A DNA stretch of 5,021 nucleotides from Deltaproteobacteria bacterium (GTDB lineage Bacteria; Myxococcota; Myxococcia; Myxococcales; Myxococcaceae). Both the position numbers and the translations under genes were made by a program. Positions within the stretch are counted from its first letter, which is position 1. Each line of letters begins with the position of its first letter. The notes under the pieces are model-generated. The model was not told the origin of the DNA. It saw only the letters and a list, made by a program, of their open reading frames with translations, and searched no databases. The stretch is taken from the NCBI GenBank assembly GCA_016875515.1, contig VGRA01000252.1, positions 1-5,021 of the forward strand, given 5' to 3'. Shown one piece after another: positions 1 to 5,021 of the stretch.

Positions 1-61
1 CGCGCCGGAGGCGGGGGCCGGGGTGAAGCAGGGCTCGCGAAAATGGAACCGGGCGCGCGTG

Positions 62-75
62 GGGCTATAGAGCCC
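62..75 (+). other. Small hairpin just before the transporter start
   Basis: A perfect five-base stem (GGGCT at 62-66, AGCCC at 71-75) with an ATAG loop ends four bases before the ATG at 80. It sits where a ribosome-binding site would be, and no clear purine-rich Shine-Dalgarno sequence is visible there. It might affect translation initiation, but a stem this short is common by chance in DNA this GC-rich. Nothing else is recognisable in bases 1-79. Confidence 0.2.
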
Positions 76-79
76 GCGC

Positions 80-727
80 ATGAGCCAGCCTGCTTCCGCC
101 GCCCCTGCCGCCCTGCCGTTCGCCGAGTCCACGCCGCTGGGGCTGTTCGGCCTGGCCATTGGCTGCGCGGCGCTGCTGCCGGTGGCCTTTGGCGTGGCGC
201 TCACCCCCGCGGCGCTGAAGACGGCCGCCATGTTCTGCCTGCTGTTCGGCGCCGGCGGGCAGCTGCTCGCGGGGCTCATGGCGCTCGCCAACAAGAACAT
301 GCCGGGCGGCACGCTGTTCACCACCTTCTCTTTCAACTGGGTGATGAACTGGTGGGCGCTGGACGGGATGGCGGAGGGGAAGATGCCGGACGCCACCGTG
401 GTGCTCGCGGTGGACGTGGCCTTCCTCGTCATCTTCCTCGTCCTCACCTACGCGTTCGGCTTCTTCTCCAGGCTGCTGTTCGCGTTCCTGCTGGACATCG
501 ACGTGCTGTACGTGGCGCGCATCCTCCGCGAGCTGACCCACGCGCCGCAGTTCGGGCTGGTCATTGCGGCGGCCACGGTGGTGCTCATCTGCACTGCGCT
601 GTGGCTGGCCTTCGCGCTGGTGTTGAACCCCATTGCAGGGCGCGCGGTGTTCCCCATGCCGGGCCCGCTGTTCACGCCGGCCCCCACGGCAGCGCCCGTG
701 GCCTCGAGCCCACCCGCCGCGCACTGA
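80..727 (+). CDS. GPR1/FUN34/YaaH-family acetate/succinate transporter
   Basis: This 215-residue inner-membrane protein resembles the AceTr family (E. coli SatP/YaaH, yeast Ato proteins), which moves acetate and other short monocarboxylates or succinate, usually with protons. The family's N-terminal NPAPLGL signature appears as STPLGLFG at residues 18-24. The second and third helices show the family pattern: GAGGQLLAGLMAL (about 58-70), then a glycine/threonine turn and FTTFSFNWVMNWWAL (about 80-94). I count six hydrophobic segments, near 20-40, 47-70, 77-97, 105-128, 131-148 and 157-182. The Pro/Ala-rich tail after about 190 is probably disordered. The length is slightly above that of SatP (188 residues). 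The ATG at 80 is chosen because the first helix follows it at a normal distance, although no strong ribosome site precedes it. It stands alone, and the next features are on the other strand. The family call is firm; the substrate is inferred. Confidence 0.88.
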   Translation: MSQPASAAPAALPFAESTPLGLFGLAIGCAALLPVAFGVALTPAALKTAAMFCLLFGAGGQLLAGLMALANKNMPGGTLFTTFSFNWVMNWWALDGMAEGKMPDATVVLAVDVAFLVIFLVLTYAFGFFSRLLFAFLLDIDVLYVARILRELTHAPQFGLVIAAATVVLICTALWLAFALVLNPIAGRAVFPMPGPLFTPAPTAAPVASSPPAAH

Positions 728-736
728 CAGCGGAGA

Positions 737-1020
737 TCACGCTGCTTGAGCCCGGTAGCCGCAGTGTGTCAACCAGCCGGCCCAGGCGTGAGTGCGCACC
801 CTGCCGATGTGACTGCCGGACGCGTCGATGAGAACCAGCGGACGTGGATCCAGCAACGCGGCCAGCTGACGCCACGTCACGCGGAGTTCCTGAAGTCGGG
901 GCGTGGCCTGCTCCCTGGCACCCAGCGTCTTTTCATGGGCGACGCGCATCAGCCGCCGCCAGCGGCGGACCGTGGTCTCACCACGCGGATGCGGAGGTTC
1001 ATCGAGTACGCAGCCGGCAG
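737..1020 (-). pseudogene. Decayed IS630-family transposase remnant
   Basis: This is the wreck of an IS630 (Tc1/mariner-like) transposase. Bases 1020-979 on the minus strand read LPAAYSMNLRIRVV, the typical IS630 N-terminus (usually M-P-x-x-YSxDLRxRVV), with CTG where ATG is expected. The reading frame then changes. Bases 979-737 read ETTVRRWRRLM (end of the first helix-turn-helix), KTLGAREQATPRLQELR (usual form KKxLxAxExxRxDVxxxR), then a W and LDPRPLVLIDASGSHIGRVR, the region around the first catalytic Asp. The middle of both helix-turn-helix regions and everything after the first Asp are missing, so at least two internal deletions, a frameshift and loss of the C-terminus are implied. An intact IS630 transposase is roughly 330-350 residues. 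Terminal inverted repeats and TA target copies were not found. The open stretch from 949 to 737 could be mistaken for a small gene of 70 residues. The remnant stops within ten bases of the transporter's stop codon, in convergent orientation. Confidence 0.75.
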
Positions 1021-1084
1021 GCCCCCTGCGTGTCGATCCCCGGCGCAGCCGAAACGGGATCCACCCGCCCGGCCCCCTGGCGAT

Positions 1085-1471
1085 CTACCAGGCGAGCGGG
1101 ACGCCGTAGCCTTTCAGCTTGCCGTCCCGCGTGACCAGGGTCAGGCCCGCGGCCTTCGCCTGGCAGATGAGCAGCCGGTCAAACGGGTCTCCGTGCCGCC
1201 GCGGCAGCGCGGAGACGGACAGCACGTGCGCGTGGTCAATGGGCAGCAGGGTGAACCCGTTTCGCAGCAATTCCTGCGGGATCACCTCGTCCAACGCACC
1301 GTCCAGCTTCAGCTTGCCCAGGCCGACCTTGATGGCGATCTCCCAGGAACTCGCAACGCTGAAGTAGACCTCGTTTCGCCTGTCCGAGATGAGCTGTCGC
1401 GCCCGCGCTCCCAGTTCCTCGTGCGCGTAGATCCAGAACAGGAAGGCGTGGGTATCCAGCAACAGCCTCAT
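1085..1471 (-). CDS. vapC: VapC-family PIN-domain ribonuclease toxin
   Basis: This is the toxin of a type II toxin-antitoxin pair, a Mg-dependent endoribonuclease with a PIN fold. VapC proteins typically cut tRNA or rRNA and so stop translation. The 128 residues are full length for the family. The acidic active-site residues are in place: Asp6 in MRLLLDTHAFLFW, Glu44 in SSWEIAIKVGLGKL, Asp95 and Asp98 in HGDPFDRLLICQA, and Asp116 in TLVTRDGKLKGY. The sequence belongs to the PIN subgroup with the LLDTHAFLW and SxASxWEIAIKxxLGKL motifs, commonly paired with Phd/YefM antitoxins. Its ATG (1471-1469) overlaps the antitoxin's TGA as ATGA, so translation is probably coupled and the toxin is made only after its antitoxin. 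No inactivating change is seen, so it is probably functional. The cellular RNA target cannot be told from sequence. Confidence 0.93.
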   Translation of the reverse strand: MRLLLDTHAFLFWIYAHEELGARARQLISDRRNEVYFSVASSWEIAIKVGLGKLKLDGALDEVIPQELLRNGFTLLPIDHAHVLSVSALPRRHGDPFDRLLICQAKAAGLTLVTRDGKLKGYGVPLAW

Positions 1472-1707
1472 GTCCCATCGTCCAGGAAGAGGTCGTCCGG
1501 AAGGGGTTCATCAAAGTCCCGGGCCATCTTCATCTTCCCTGCGCGACTGCCGGGTACACGCGCCTCCGCCGAGCTCTGCGGCAAGGCGGTCAGGCGGGCC
1601 ACGGGACGCCCCGCACGCGCAATGATGATCTCCTCCCCAGCCAGCACCCGGTCGAGCAGGGCCGAGAAGTGCGTCTTCGCTTCGTGAACATTGACTTTTC
1701 GCGCCAC
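1468..1707 (-). CDS. Phd/YefM-type antitoxin partner of the VapC toxin
   Basis: This 79-residue antitoxin should bind and neutralise the adjacent PIN-domain toxin and repress its own promoter. The N-terminal half is the DNA-binding and dimerising Phd/YefM fold: VNVHEAKTHFSALLDRVLAG (residues 5-24), then EEIIIARAGRPVARL (25-39). The C-terminal half is likely flexible and toxin-binding, and its end is acidic (DFDEPLPDDLFLDD, about 64-77), as is usual for the segment that occupies a PIN active site. I chose the GTG at 1707 because GGGAG lies seven bases upstream and the Phd motif begins four residues in. The frame stays open far upstream to about 1929 but shows no antitoxin-like sequence there. 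The stop overlaps the toxin start as ATGA. Some tools would name it vapB by position, but the fold is Phd rather than AbrB or RHH. Confidence 0.9.
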   Translation of the reverse strand: MARKVNVHEAKTHFSALLDRVLAGEEIIIARAGRPVARLTALPQSSAEARVPGSRAGKMKMARDFDEPLPDDLFLDDGT

Positions 1708-1742
1708 GCGGCGACTCCCGGACCTGGACCAATCCGGTAGGT

Positions 1743-1771
1743 AAGTTAGTCCACCCCAAGGACGGCGGCAA
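1743..1771 (-). promoter_or_regulatory. Putative sigma70-like promoter of the toxin-antitoxin pair
   Basis: On the minus strand TTGCCG (1771-1766) and TAACTT (1748-1743) are separated by exactly 17 bases, matching a -35/-10 pair. They lie about 36 bases before the antitoxin GTG, which leaves a short leader that holds the GGGAG ribosome site. The local drop in GC content around 1735-1750 supports a promoter. Phd-type repressors usually bind palindromes overlapping their own promoter, but no convincing palindrome is visible here. This is an inference from spacing and position only. Confidence 0.4.
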
Positions 1772-1798
1772 CGCACCCGCCGGGAACTCTGTTCACCG

Positions 1799-1820
1799 CC
1801 CCCGGCTGGAAACCCGGGGG
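1799..1820. repeat. GC-rich perfect hairpin between the TA promoter and the MuiA-like remnant
   Basis: CCCCCGG (1799-1805) and CCGGGGG (1814-1820) form a seven-base perfect stem around the eight-base loop CTGGAAAC. It has no following T-run on either strand, so it is not a classical intrinsic terminator. It lies in the otherwise featureless stretch 1772-1864, between the divergent toxin-antitoxin pair and the rightward DUF4139 remnant. The sequence may be chance structure in GC-rich DNA. Confidence 0.3.
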
Positions 1821-1864
1821 GCTGGCCGCATCTGCCGGTGTGCGAGACTCCCGTCTGGCACCCC

Positions 1865-2103
1865 ATGCGCCCACTCCCCCGCCCCCGCCGCCGCGCCCCC
1901 CGCATCCTGCTCGTCGAGAATGACCCCAACCGCCACGAGTGGTTCGAGGTCCGCGTCCAGGCCCGGTGGACGGGCAGATGGTGCGCGGGGCGCGCCGCTG
2001 GCTCGTGACGGTGCCGTCCGGGCAGTCCGTGAAGTTCAACGCGCAGTACGCCCTCCGCCTGCCGTCAGACCGGACGCTGGTGGGCGGAAACCGGAGGTTC
2101 TGA
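1865..2103 (+). pseudogene. C-terminal remnant of a DUF4139 (MuiA-like) protein, frameshifted
   Basis: Only the last 65 or so residues of a DUF4139-type protein are recognisable. From about 1901 the frame reads ILLVENDPNRHEWFEVRVQA. After one missing base near 1961-1966 (GCCCGGTGG, probably once GCCCCGGTGG, giving A-P-V-D) it continues in another frame as DGQMVRGARRWLVTVPSGQS, then VKFNAQYALRLPSDRTLVGG and NRRF, ending at TGA 2101-2103. The pattern W-x-V-x-V-P-x-G, a beta strand with Y-x-L-R-x-P, and a final basic patch is how DUF4139 domains usually end. Without correction the first frame stops at 2006-2008. The N-terminal several hundred residues are absent: upstream sequence carries the divergent toxin-antitoxin promoter. 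The ATG at 1865 is only the first Met in the frame, and the Pro/Arg-rich stretch 1865-1900 may not belong to the old gene. Family assignment is moderate; the broken state is clear unless the base is a sequencing error. Confidence 0.6.
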
Positions 2104-2107
2104 CCGC

Positions 2108-2935
2108 ATGCACACCCTGCCCGTTCAACGCGTGGTGCTGATGGAGCACCGGGCGCAGGTGGAGCGCCGCGGGACGGTGGCGCTCTCGGGGACGACGGTG
2201 GTGGAAGTCCCCGGCGTGTCGCTCGCATCGGTGGACCGCTCGCTCACCGTGGAGGTGCGAGGCGGCACCCTGGCGGGCAGCAAGCTCGTGCGCCGCTGGA
2301 AGGAGCAGCCGGCGGGCGGCTTGCCCGCGGACGCGAGCGAATTGCGCCGCCGGGTGCACGCGCTGGAGCACGCGCTGGAGCACGAGCGGGACGCGCACGA
2401 GGACGCGCACGCCCTGCTGCGGGCGCGGGCGGAGACCGTGGCCACCTCGCGCGCGGCACTGCTGCGTGCCGTGGCGAGCCACGCCGCCGTGGGGACGCCG
2501 GACGTCGCCGCGTGGCAGGAGCAACTGGCCGCGGTGACGGCGCAGCAGGCGGATTTGGACACAGCGCTCCCGGACGCGTGACAGGCGCTCGGGGACGTGC
2601 AGGCACAGCTCGCAGAGGCGCGGGCGGTGCTGGACTCGGCGGAGCAACCGCCCCGGGCGCTGGAGTTCGCGCTGGTGCTGACGCTCTCGGGCACCGGCGA
2701 GGCGGCCGTGCGGGCCAGCTACCTGGTCCCCTGCGCGGCGTGGCACCCGGCCAACCGGGCCACGCTGCAGGGGGACACCGTGGCGGTGGAGGCGGTGGCG
2801 TGGCAGCGCACGCTGCTCGCGGTGCAGCTGCTCGCGCCCGGCGTCTACGTGGCGATGCACAACCAGGTGCTGTGCTTCCCGGGCGTGGTCAAGGACGCCG
2901 AACGGCTGCGGTTCGTGCGCGCGTCCGGCGCCTGA
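2108..2935 (+). pseudogene. Truncated DUF4140/DUF4139 (MuiA-like) protein with an in-frame TGA
   Basis: One reading frame of 275 codons is interrupted by TGA at 2579-2581 (codon 158). Residues about 6-65 (LPVQRVVLMEHRAQVERRG, then VPGVSLASVDRSLTVEVRGG) fit the N-terminal DUF4140 domain. Residues about 77-190 are rich in Glu, Arg, Ala and Leu (ELRRRVHALEHALEHERD) and look like the usual coiled-coil insert. After the stop the frame continues with VQAQLAEARAVLDSAE, then the start of DUF4139: EFALVLTLSGTGEAAVRASY, LVPCAAWHPANRATL and AVAWQRT (to residue 235). At that point the family normally continues with TGExW and a long beta-rich domain. Instead there are 40 residues I do not recognise (LLAVQLLAPGVYVAMHNQVL onward), ending at TGA 2933-2935. 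Intact relatives are about 500 residues. The start at 2108 has GGAGG ten bases upstream, inside the last codons of the preceding remnant, with four bases between stop and start, so the pair was once translationally coupled. Proteins of this type are poorly characterised, and some are named mucoidy inhibitor MuiA. The gene ends three bases from the convergent neighbour's stop. Confidence 0.72.
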
Positions 2936-2938
2936 ACC

Positions 2939-4195
2939 TCACGCCGCGCGGCCCAGCGAGAGCCCACCGCAGTGCTCGCAGCGCTGGCGCCCCCCCGCGA
3001 CCGCCGCGAGCCGCCCGCCGCACGCGGGGCACTCGTTCGTCGCGCCCCCGGCCACCTGCAGCGCCATCAGCGTGTCGCCTGCGCGGTCACGGAACAGCGG
3101 CAGCCGCCCGTACGCCTCGAGCCTCGCCACCTGCGACCGCAGCAGCTCCGCCGGCACCTCGAGGTGCGCCGCCAGCTCCGCGAGCCCGATGCGCCCCTGA
3201 CCGAGCACCACCCGCACGACCTCCCCCGCCATTGCGTCGTCGTAGGCCCGCAGCCCCGGGCGCACCGAGAGGGCCGCCACGGTCACCTCGAAGAGCCCCC
3301 GCGCCCACGAGCCGCAGATCGGCAGCATGCCCAGCACAACCGCGACGAGGGCCAGGATCGTCACCGCGTTCATCGCCTTGCCCGTCGCGAGCCACACGAC
3401 GTCGGCCAGCGCCGCGGCCCCGAAGACCCAAGCCGCAATCCGCCCGCCCCAGCGAAACCAGCCGAACCCGTCGTTGGCCTCGCGGAGGAAAGCCTCGACG
3501 AACATCGCCTGCCGGCTCCGCGCAGCGGCCGCGCTCCCAACCCGGAGCCGCGCGGCCTCGAGCCCCGCCGACATGCGCGGCAGCTCCTCGTACCGCTCGC
3601 GCCCGCAGTGCTCGCACCGCCGCAGCCCGCGCCCGACGGCCCTGAGCCACGCGCCGCACCCGCCGCATCGCAGCCTCGGCGGCGCGGCCCGGACCATAAG
3701 TCCGTCGCCCTCCCGCACGAGCTCGTCGTCCTCGCTCGCGAGCCTCGCCAGCGCCGCCCTGCGCCATCGCCGTCTGGCGACCCACGCAGCCGGGACCTCT
3801 TCCTCCGCGAGCAGCTGCGCCTCCGCGCGCCGTCGCGCCCACCGGACGAGCATCTCCCACGGCCCCGTGAGCACCACGACGACGGCCCCGCCCACCGCCA
3901 GCGCGAACGCGGCCCCGAGAGCGAGCGTTAGCGCCACCATCCCGAGGACGAGGAACCCCACCGTGATTACTACCAGCGCCACCATAACCGTGCTGTTCTG
4001 GAGCTCCTTGCCGAGGGCCCGCCGCGGCTCGAAGCGCGTGACGAGCGCGAGCACCACCGGCAGCGCCGGCAGCAGCACCGCCACGAGCCCCGTCGCGAGG
4101 TCCGCGCGCAGCGCCGCCCAGCGCGCGAAGCGGACGCGGGCCACCACCTCCGCCGCCCTCGCTCGCAGCTCCGTCCGGTCAACCGACGCGTTCAC
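2939..4195 (-). CDS. Membrane protein with two zinc ribbons and a winged-helix-like segment
   Basis: I do not recognise a named family for this 418-residue protein, but its layout is clear. After a basic amphipathic N-terminus there are hydrophobic segments at about 33-53, 69-91 and 92-112. An Arg-rich cytoplasmic stretch (118-170) follows, then a first zinc ribbon with Cys177, Cys180, Cys194 and Cys197 (CGGC and CEHC). A second membrane pair lies at about 251-271 and 276-294. Residues 315-380 (GEVVRVVLGQGRIGLAELAA, then HLEVPAELLRSQVARLEAYG) look like a winged-helix or PCI-type module. A C-terminal zinc ribbon has Cys389, Cys392, Cys406 and Cys409 (CPAC and CEHC). By inference it is an inner-membrane scaffold or sensor, and no catalytic motif is seen. 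The start is the GTG at 4195, nine bases after the upstream gene's stop, with an AAGGG very close to it; GTG codons 17 and 18 are possible alternative starts. Codon use is strongly GC3-biased across the whole length, so it is a real gene. Its stop faces the MuiA-like pseudogene with three bases between them. Confidence 0.85.
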   Translation of the reverse strand: MNASVDRTELRARAAEVVARVRFARWAALRADLATGLVAVLLPALPVVLALVTRFEPRRALGKELQNSTVMVALVVITVGFLVLGMVALTLALGAAFALAVGGAVVVVLTGPWEMLVRWARRRAEAQLLAEEEVPAAWVARRRWRRAALARLASEDDELVREGDGLMVRAAPPRLRCGGCGAWLRAVGRGLRRCEHCGRERYEELPRMSAGLEAARLRVGSAAAARSRQAMFVEAFLREANDGFGWFRWGGRIAAWVFGAAALADVVWLATGKAMNAVTILALVAVVLGMLPICGSWARGLFEVTVAALSVRPGLRAYDDAMAGEVVRVVLGQGRIGLAELAAHLEVPAELLRSQVARLEAYGRLPLFRDRAGDTLMALQVAGGATNECPACGGRLAAVAGGRQRCEHCGGLSLGRAA

Positions 4196-4204
4196 CCCTT
4201 CACT

Positions 4205-4531
4205 CTAGCAGGACCTGCGGGCCTCGCGTCGCGCGCGGACGGAGACGCGCTTGTTCGAGGCGGAGAAGGGGCCGGGAGGACACGGGAGGTCGAACGGCTG
4301 GTCGAGCGACTCGCCGGCCACGCACGGGCCGGGCGCCAGGCGCACCTCCGCCACCGTCTCCCGCTCGGTGCTCGCAGGCCCGGAGGTGCTCCACCCAAGC
4401 CGGAGCCACACCCCGCCCGTGTGCACCACGTCCCGGTCGAAGGTGGCATTCACCCGGCCGCGGATGTGCTCGCCGGGGCGGAAGACGGCCTCTGCCTCCC
4501 CGGGGGACAGCTGGGTGTCGAGCCGTGCCAT
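4205..4531 (-). CDS. Short arrestin-like protein, apparently truncated
   Basis: The 108 residues resemble the N-terminal beta-sandwich of bacterial arrestin-like proteins (related to Spo0M/arrestin_N). Residues 16-27 (VFRPGEHIRGRV) carry the PGE-x-(I/V)-x-G-x-V turn. Residues 41-52 (VWLRLGWSTSGP) and 57-67 (RETVAEVRLAP) form the following strands, and 79-90 (PFDLPCPPGPFS) is the F-x-(L/F)-P-x-P-xx-P-x-S loop. In this family that loop is normally followed by a strand ending in a V-x-W-x-L-x-A-like motif and then a second sandwich. Here a similar strand begins (KRVSVRARREAR, 94-105) without the Trp, and a TAG ends the protein three residues later. It therefore lacks the rest of the fold. It starts thirteen bases after the stop of the upstream gene and ends nine bases before the zinc-ribbon membrane gene, so all three may be one transcript. 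No strong ribosome site is visible. It could be a pseudogene or a deliberately short single-sandwich form. Confidence 0.62.
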   Translation of the reverse strand: MARLDTQLSPGEAEAVFRPGEHIRGRVNATFDRDVVHTGGVWLRLGWSTSGPASTERETVAEVRLAPGPCVAGESLDQPFDLPCPPGPFSASNKRVSVRARREARRSC

Positions 4532-4544
4532 GGGACCAGGACGC

Positions 4545-4898
4545 TCAGCGCACGTACAGGTAGGACACCGTGGACGTGCACCCGGGGTAGGTGGAGATGC
4601 TCACGCCGTAGTACCCCCCGGTGCAGACATCCGTCCGGACGGGCGAGGACAGGCAGAAGAACGAGTCGAAGTCGTTGTTGGTGAGAACCGCCGGGTCGTA
4701 CCAGCCGAGGTGTCCAAAGCCCACCGTCGCGCAGCCGCCGGCGAACATGTAGACGACGGACGAGTCCGTTGAATCCGCCGAGTTGCTGAAGGCGCAGTTG
4801 CCGGCGTTGTTGGGATCCGCGCCGTAGAAGCCGAACAGCAGGTGGGGCAGCGCGTCCGCGCGGGACGTGGCGATCTTGCTGCTCCCGGGCAGGAGCAC
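4545..4898 (-). CDS. Unrecognised Cys- and aromatic-rich protein, probably exported, N-terminus uncertain
   Basis: No family is recognised. The frame is convincingly coding: nearly every third position is G or C and the composition is structured. It is rich in Gly, Ser, Thr, Asn, Tyr and Phe, with five cysteines (35, 56, 82, 92 and 107), for example GFYGADPNNAGNCAF (23-37), VYMFAGGCATVGFGHLGWYD (49-68) and TGGYYGVSISTYPGC (93-107). This composition is typical of extracytoplasmic, disulfide-containing domains of large soil bacteria. However, the first 20 residues from the GTG at 4898 do not form a signal peptide. The frame remains open only to 4940, where there is a TAG, and offers no ATG. Either the N-terminus has been lost (a broken gene), or the real start uses a rare codon and the protein is not exported by the Sec route. 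The stop lies thirteen bases before the arrestin-like gene, so co-transcription is possible. Only 54 bases separate it from the divergent gene at 4953, which leaves little room for two promoters and favours truncation. Confidence 0.55.
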   Translation of the reverse strand: MLLPGSSKIATSRADALPHLLFGFYGADPNNAGNCAFSNSADSTDSSVVYMFAGGCATVGFGHLGWYDPAVLTNNDFDSFFCLSSPVRTDVCTGGYYGVSISTYPGCTSTVSYLYVR

Positions 4899-4952
4899 CG
4901 GGGAGTGTCGCGATTTCGGTGTACGGCTCGGGCAGCTCTACAAGGAGCACCC

Positions 4953-5021
4953 ATGCCGAAGCCGAAGACGAAGAAGTCCGTTGCTGACACCGCTGGCACC
5001 TCCGCCAAGGGGGGCACGGTG
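4953..5021 (+). CDS. Start of an unidentified gene, cut by the window end
   Basis: AAGGAG lies five bases upstream of the ATG at 4953, the best ribosome site in the window, and the frame is open for 23 codons to the edge. The visible N-terminus (MPKPKTKKSVADTAGTSAKG) is Lys-rich, then Ser/Thr/Gly/Ala-rich, with no hydrophobic stretch, so it is not a Sec signal peptide. This is typical of a flexible leader on a cytosolic or nucleic-acid-associated protein, but the function cannot be read from so little sequence. It is divergent from the gene ending at 4545. No clear -35/-10 pair is seen in the short gap 4899-4952. Confidence 0.6.
   Translation, partial: MPKPKTKKSVADTAGTSAKGGTV

Noticed and set aside
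746..1687. Rightward open frame opposite the IS630 remnant and toxin-antitoxin genes
   Set aside because: The minus strand carries PIN, Phd and IS630 motifs; the plus-strand translation is random-looking.
2340..2420. Short tandem repeats around the GCGCTGGAGCACG units
   Set aside because: Two near-identical copies fall within the coiled-coil coding region and are explained by repeated ALEH residues.
2579..2581. TGA read as selenocysteine
   Set aside because: The TGA lies in a coiled-coil region with no redox motif, no clear SECIS-like hairpin was seen after it, and the rest of the gene is also damaged.
2036..2860. Long leftward open frame opposite the MuiA-like pseudogene
   Set aside because: It is His/Arg-rich low-complexity translation with no recognisable motif. 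The opposite strand carries DUF4140/DUF4139 features and a ribosome site.
2932..2942. Terminator between the convergent genes ending at 2935 and 2939
   Set aside because: There are only three bases between the stop codons and no hairpin followed by a T-run on either strand.
2512..3645. Long rightward open frame spanning the MuiA-like gene end and the zinc-ribbon gene
   Set aside because: It translates to Arg/Pro/Ala/Gly-rich low-complexity sequence and lies across two better-supported genes; this is a normal by-product of very high GC content.
3327..4208. Rightward open frame opposite the zinc-ribbon membrane gene
   Set aside because: It is Ser/Arg/Ala-rich without domain features, while the minus strand encodes membrane helices and paired CxxC motifs.

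Overview
This GC-rich window (third codon positions almost all G or C) looks like an accessory or decaying stretch of a large soil-bacterial chromosome. A myxobacterium such as Myxococcus, Corallococcus or Pyxidicoccus is my best guess. It rests on codon use, the style of the DUF4140/DUF4139 proteins and the exported Cys/Asn/Ser-rich protein; no marker gene proves it.

Left part (1-1707): a six-helix GPR1/FUN34/YaaH-type acetate/succinate transporter (80-727, +) is followed at once, on the opposite strand, by a decayed IS630-family transposase (737-1020). Next comes a complete type II toxin-antitoxin pair read leftwards: a Phd/YefM-type antitoxin (1468-1707) and a VapC PIN-domain toxin (1085-1471). 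Their stop and start overlap as ATGA, and there is a plausible sigma70-like promoter at 1743-1771.

Middle part (1865-2935, +): two tandem pieces of DUF4140/DUF4139 (MuiA-like) proteins. The first is only the C-terminal end of such a protein and carries a one-base deletion. The second starts correctly, with a ribosome site inside the last codons of the first, but has an in-frame TGA at 2579-2581. It also loses the DUF4139 pattern at about 2813, ending in a tail of about 40 residues that I do not recognise. Both look like pseudogenes.

Right part (2939-4898, -): three closely spaced genes read leftwards. In transcription order they are a Cys-containing, probably exported protein that lacks a visible signal peptide (4545-4898), a short arrestin-like protein that stops about halfway through the fold (4205-4531), and a 418-residue membrane protein with two zinc ribbons and a possible winged-helix segment (2939-4195). 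A divergent gene with a strong ribosome site starts at 4953 and runs off the window.

No rRNA, tRNA, CRISPR array or phage structural gene was seen. I do not see a convincing new multi-gene system. The most unusual items are the zinc-ribbon membrane protein next to an arrestin-like protein, and the clustered decay of the tandem MuiA-like genes.
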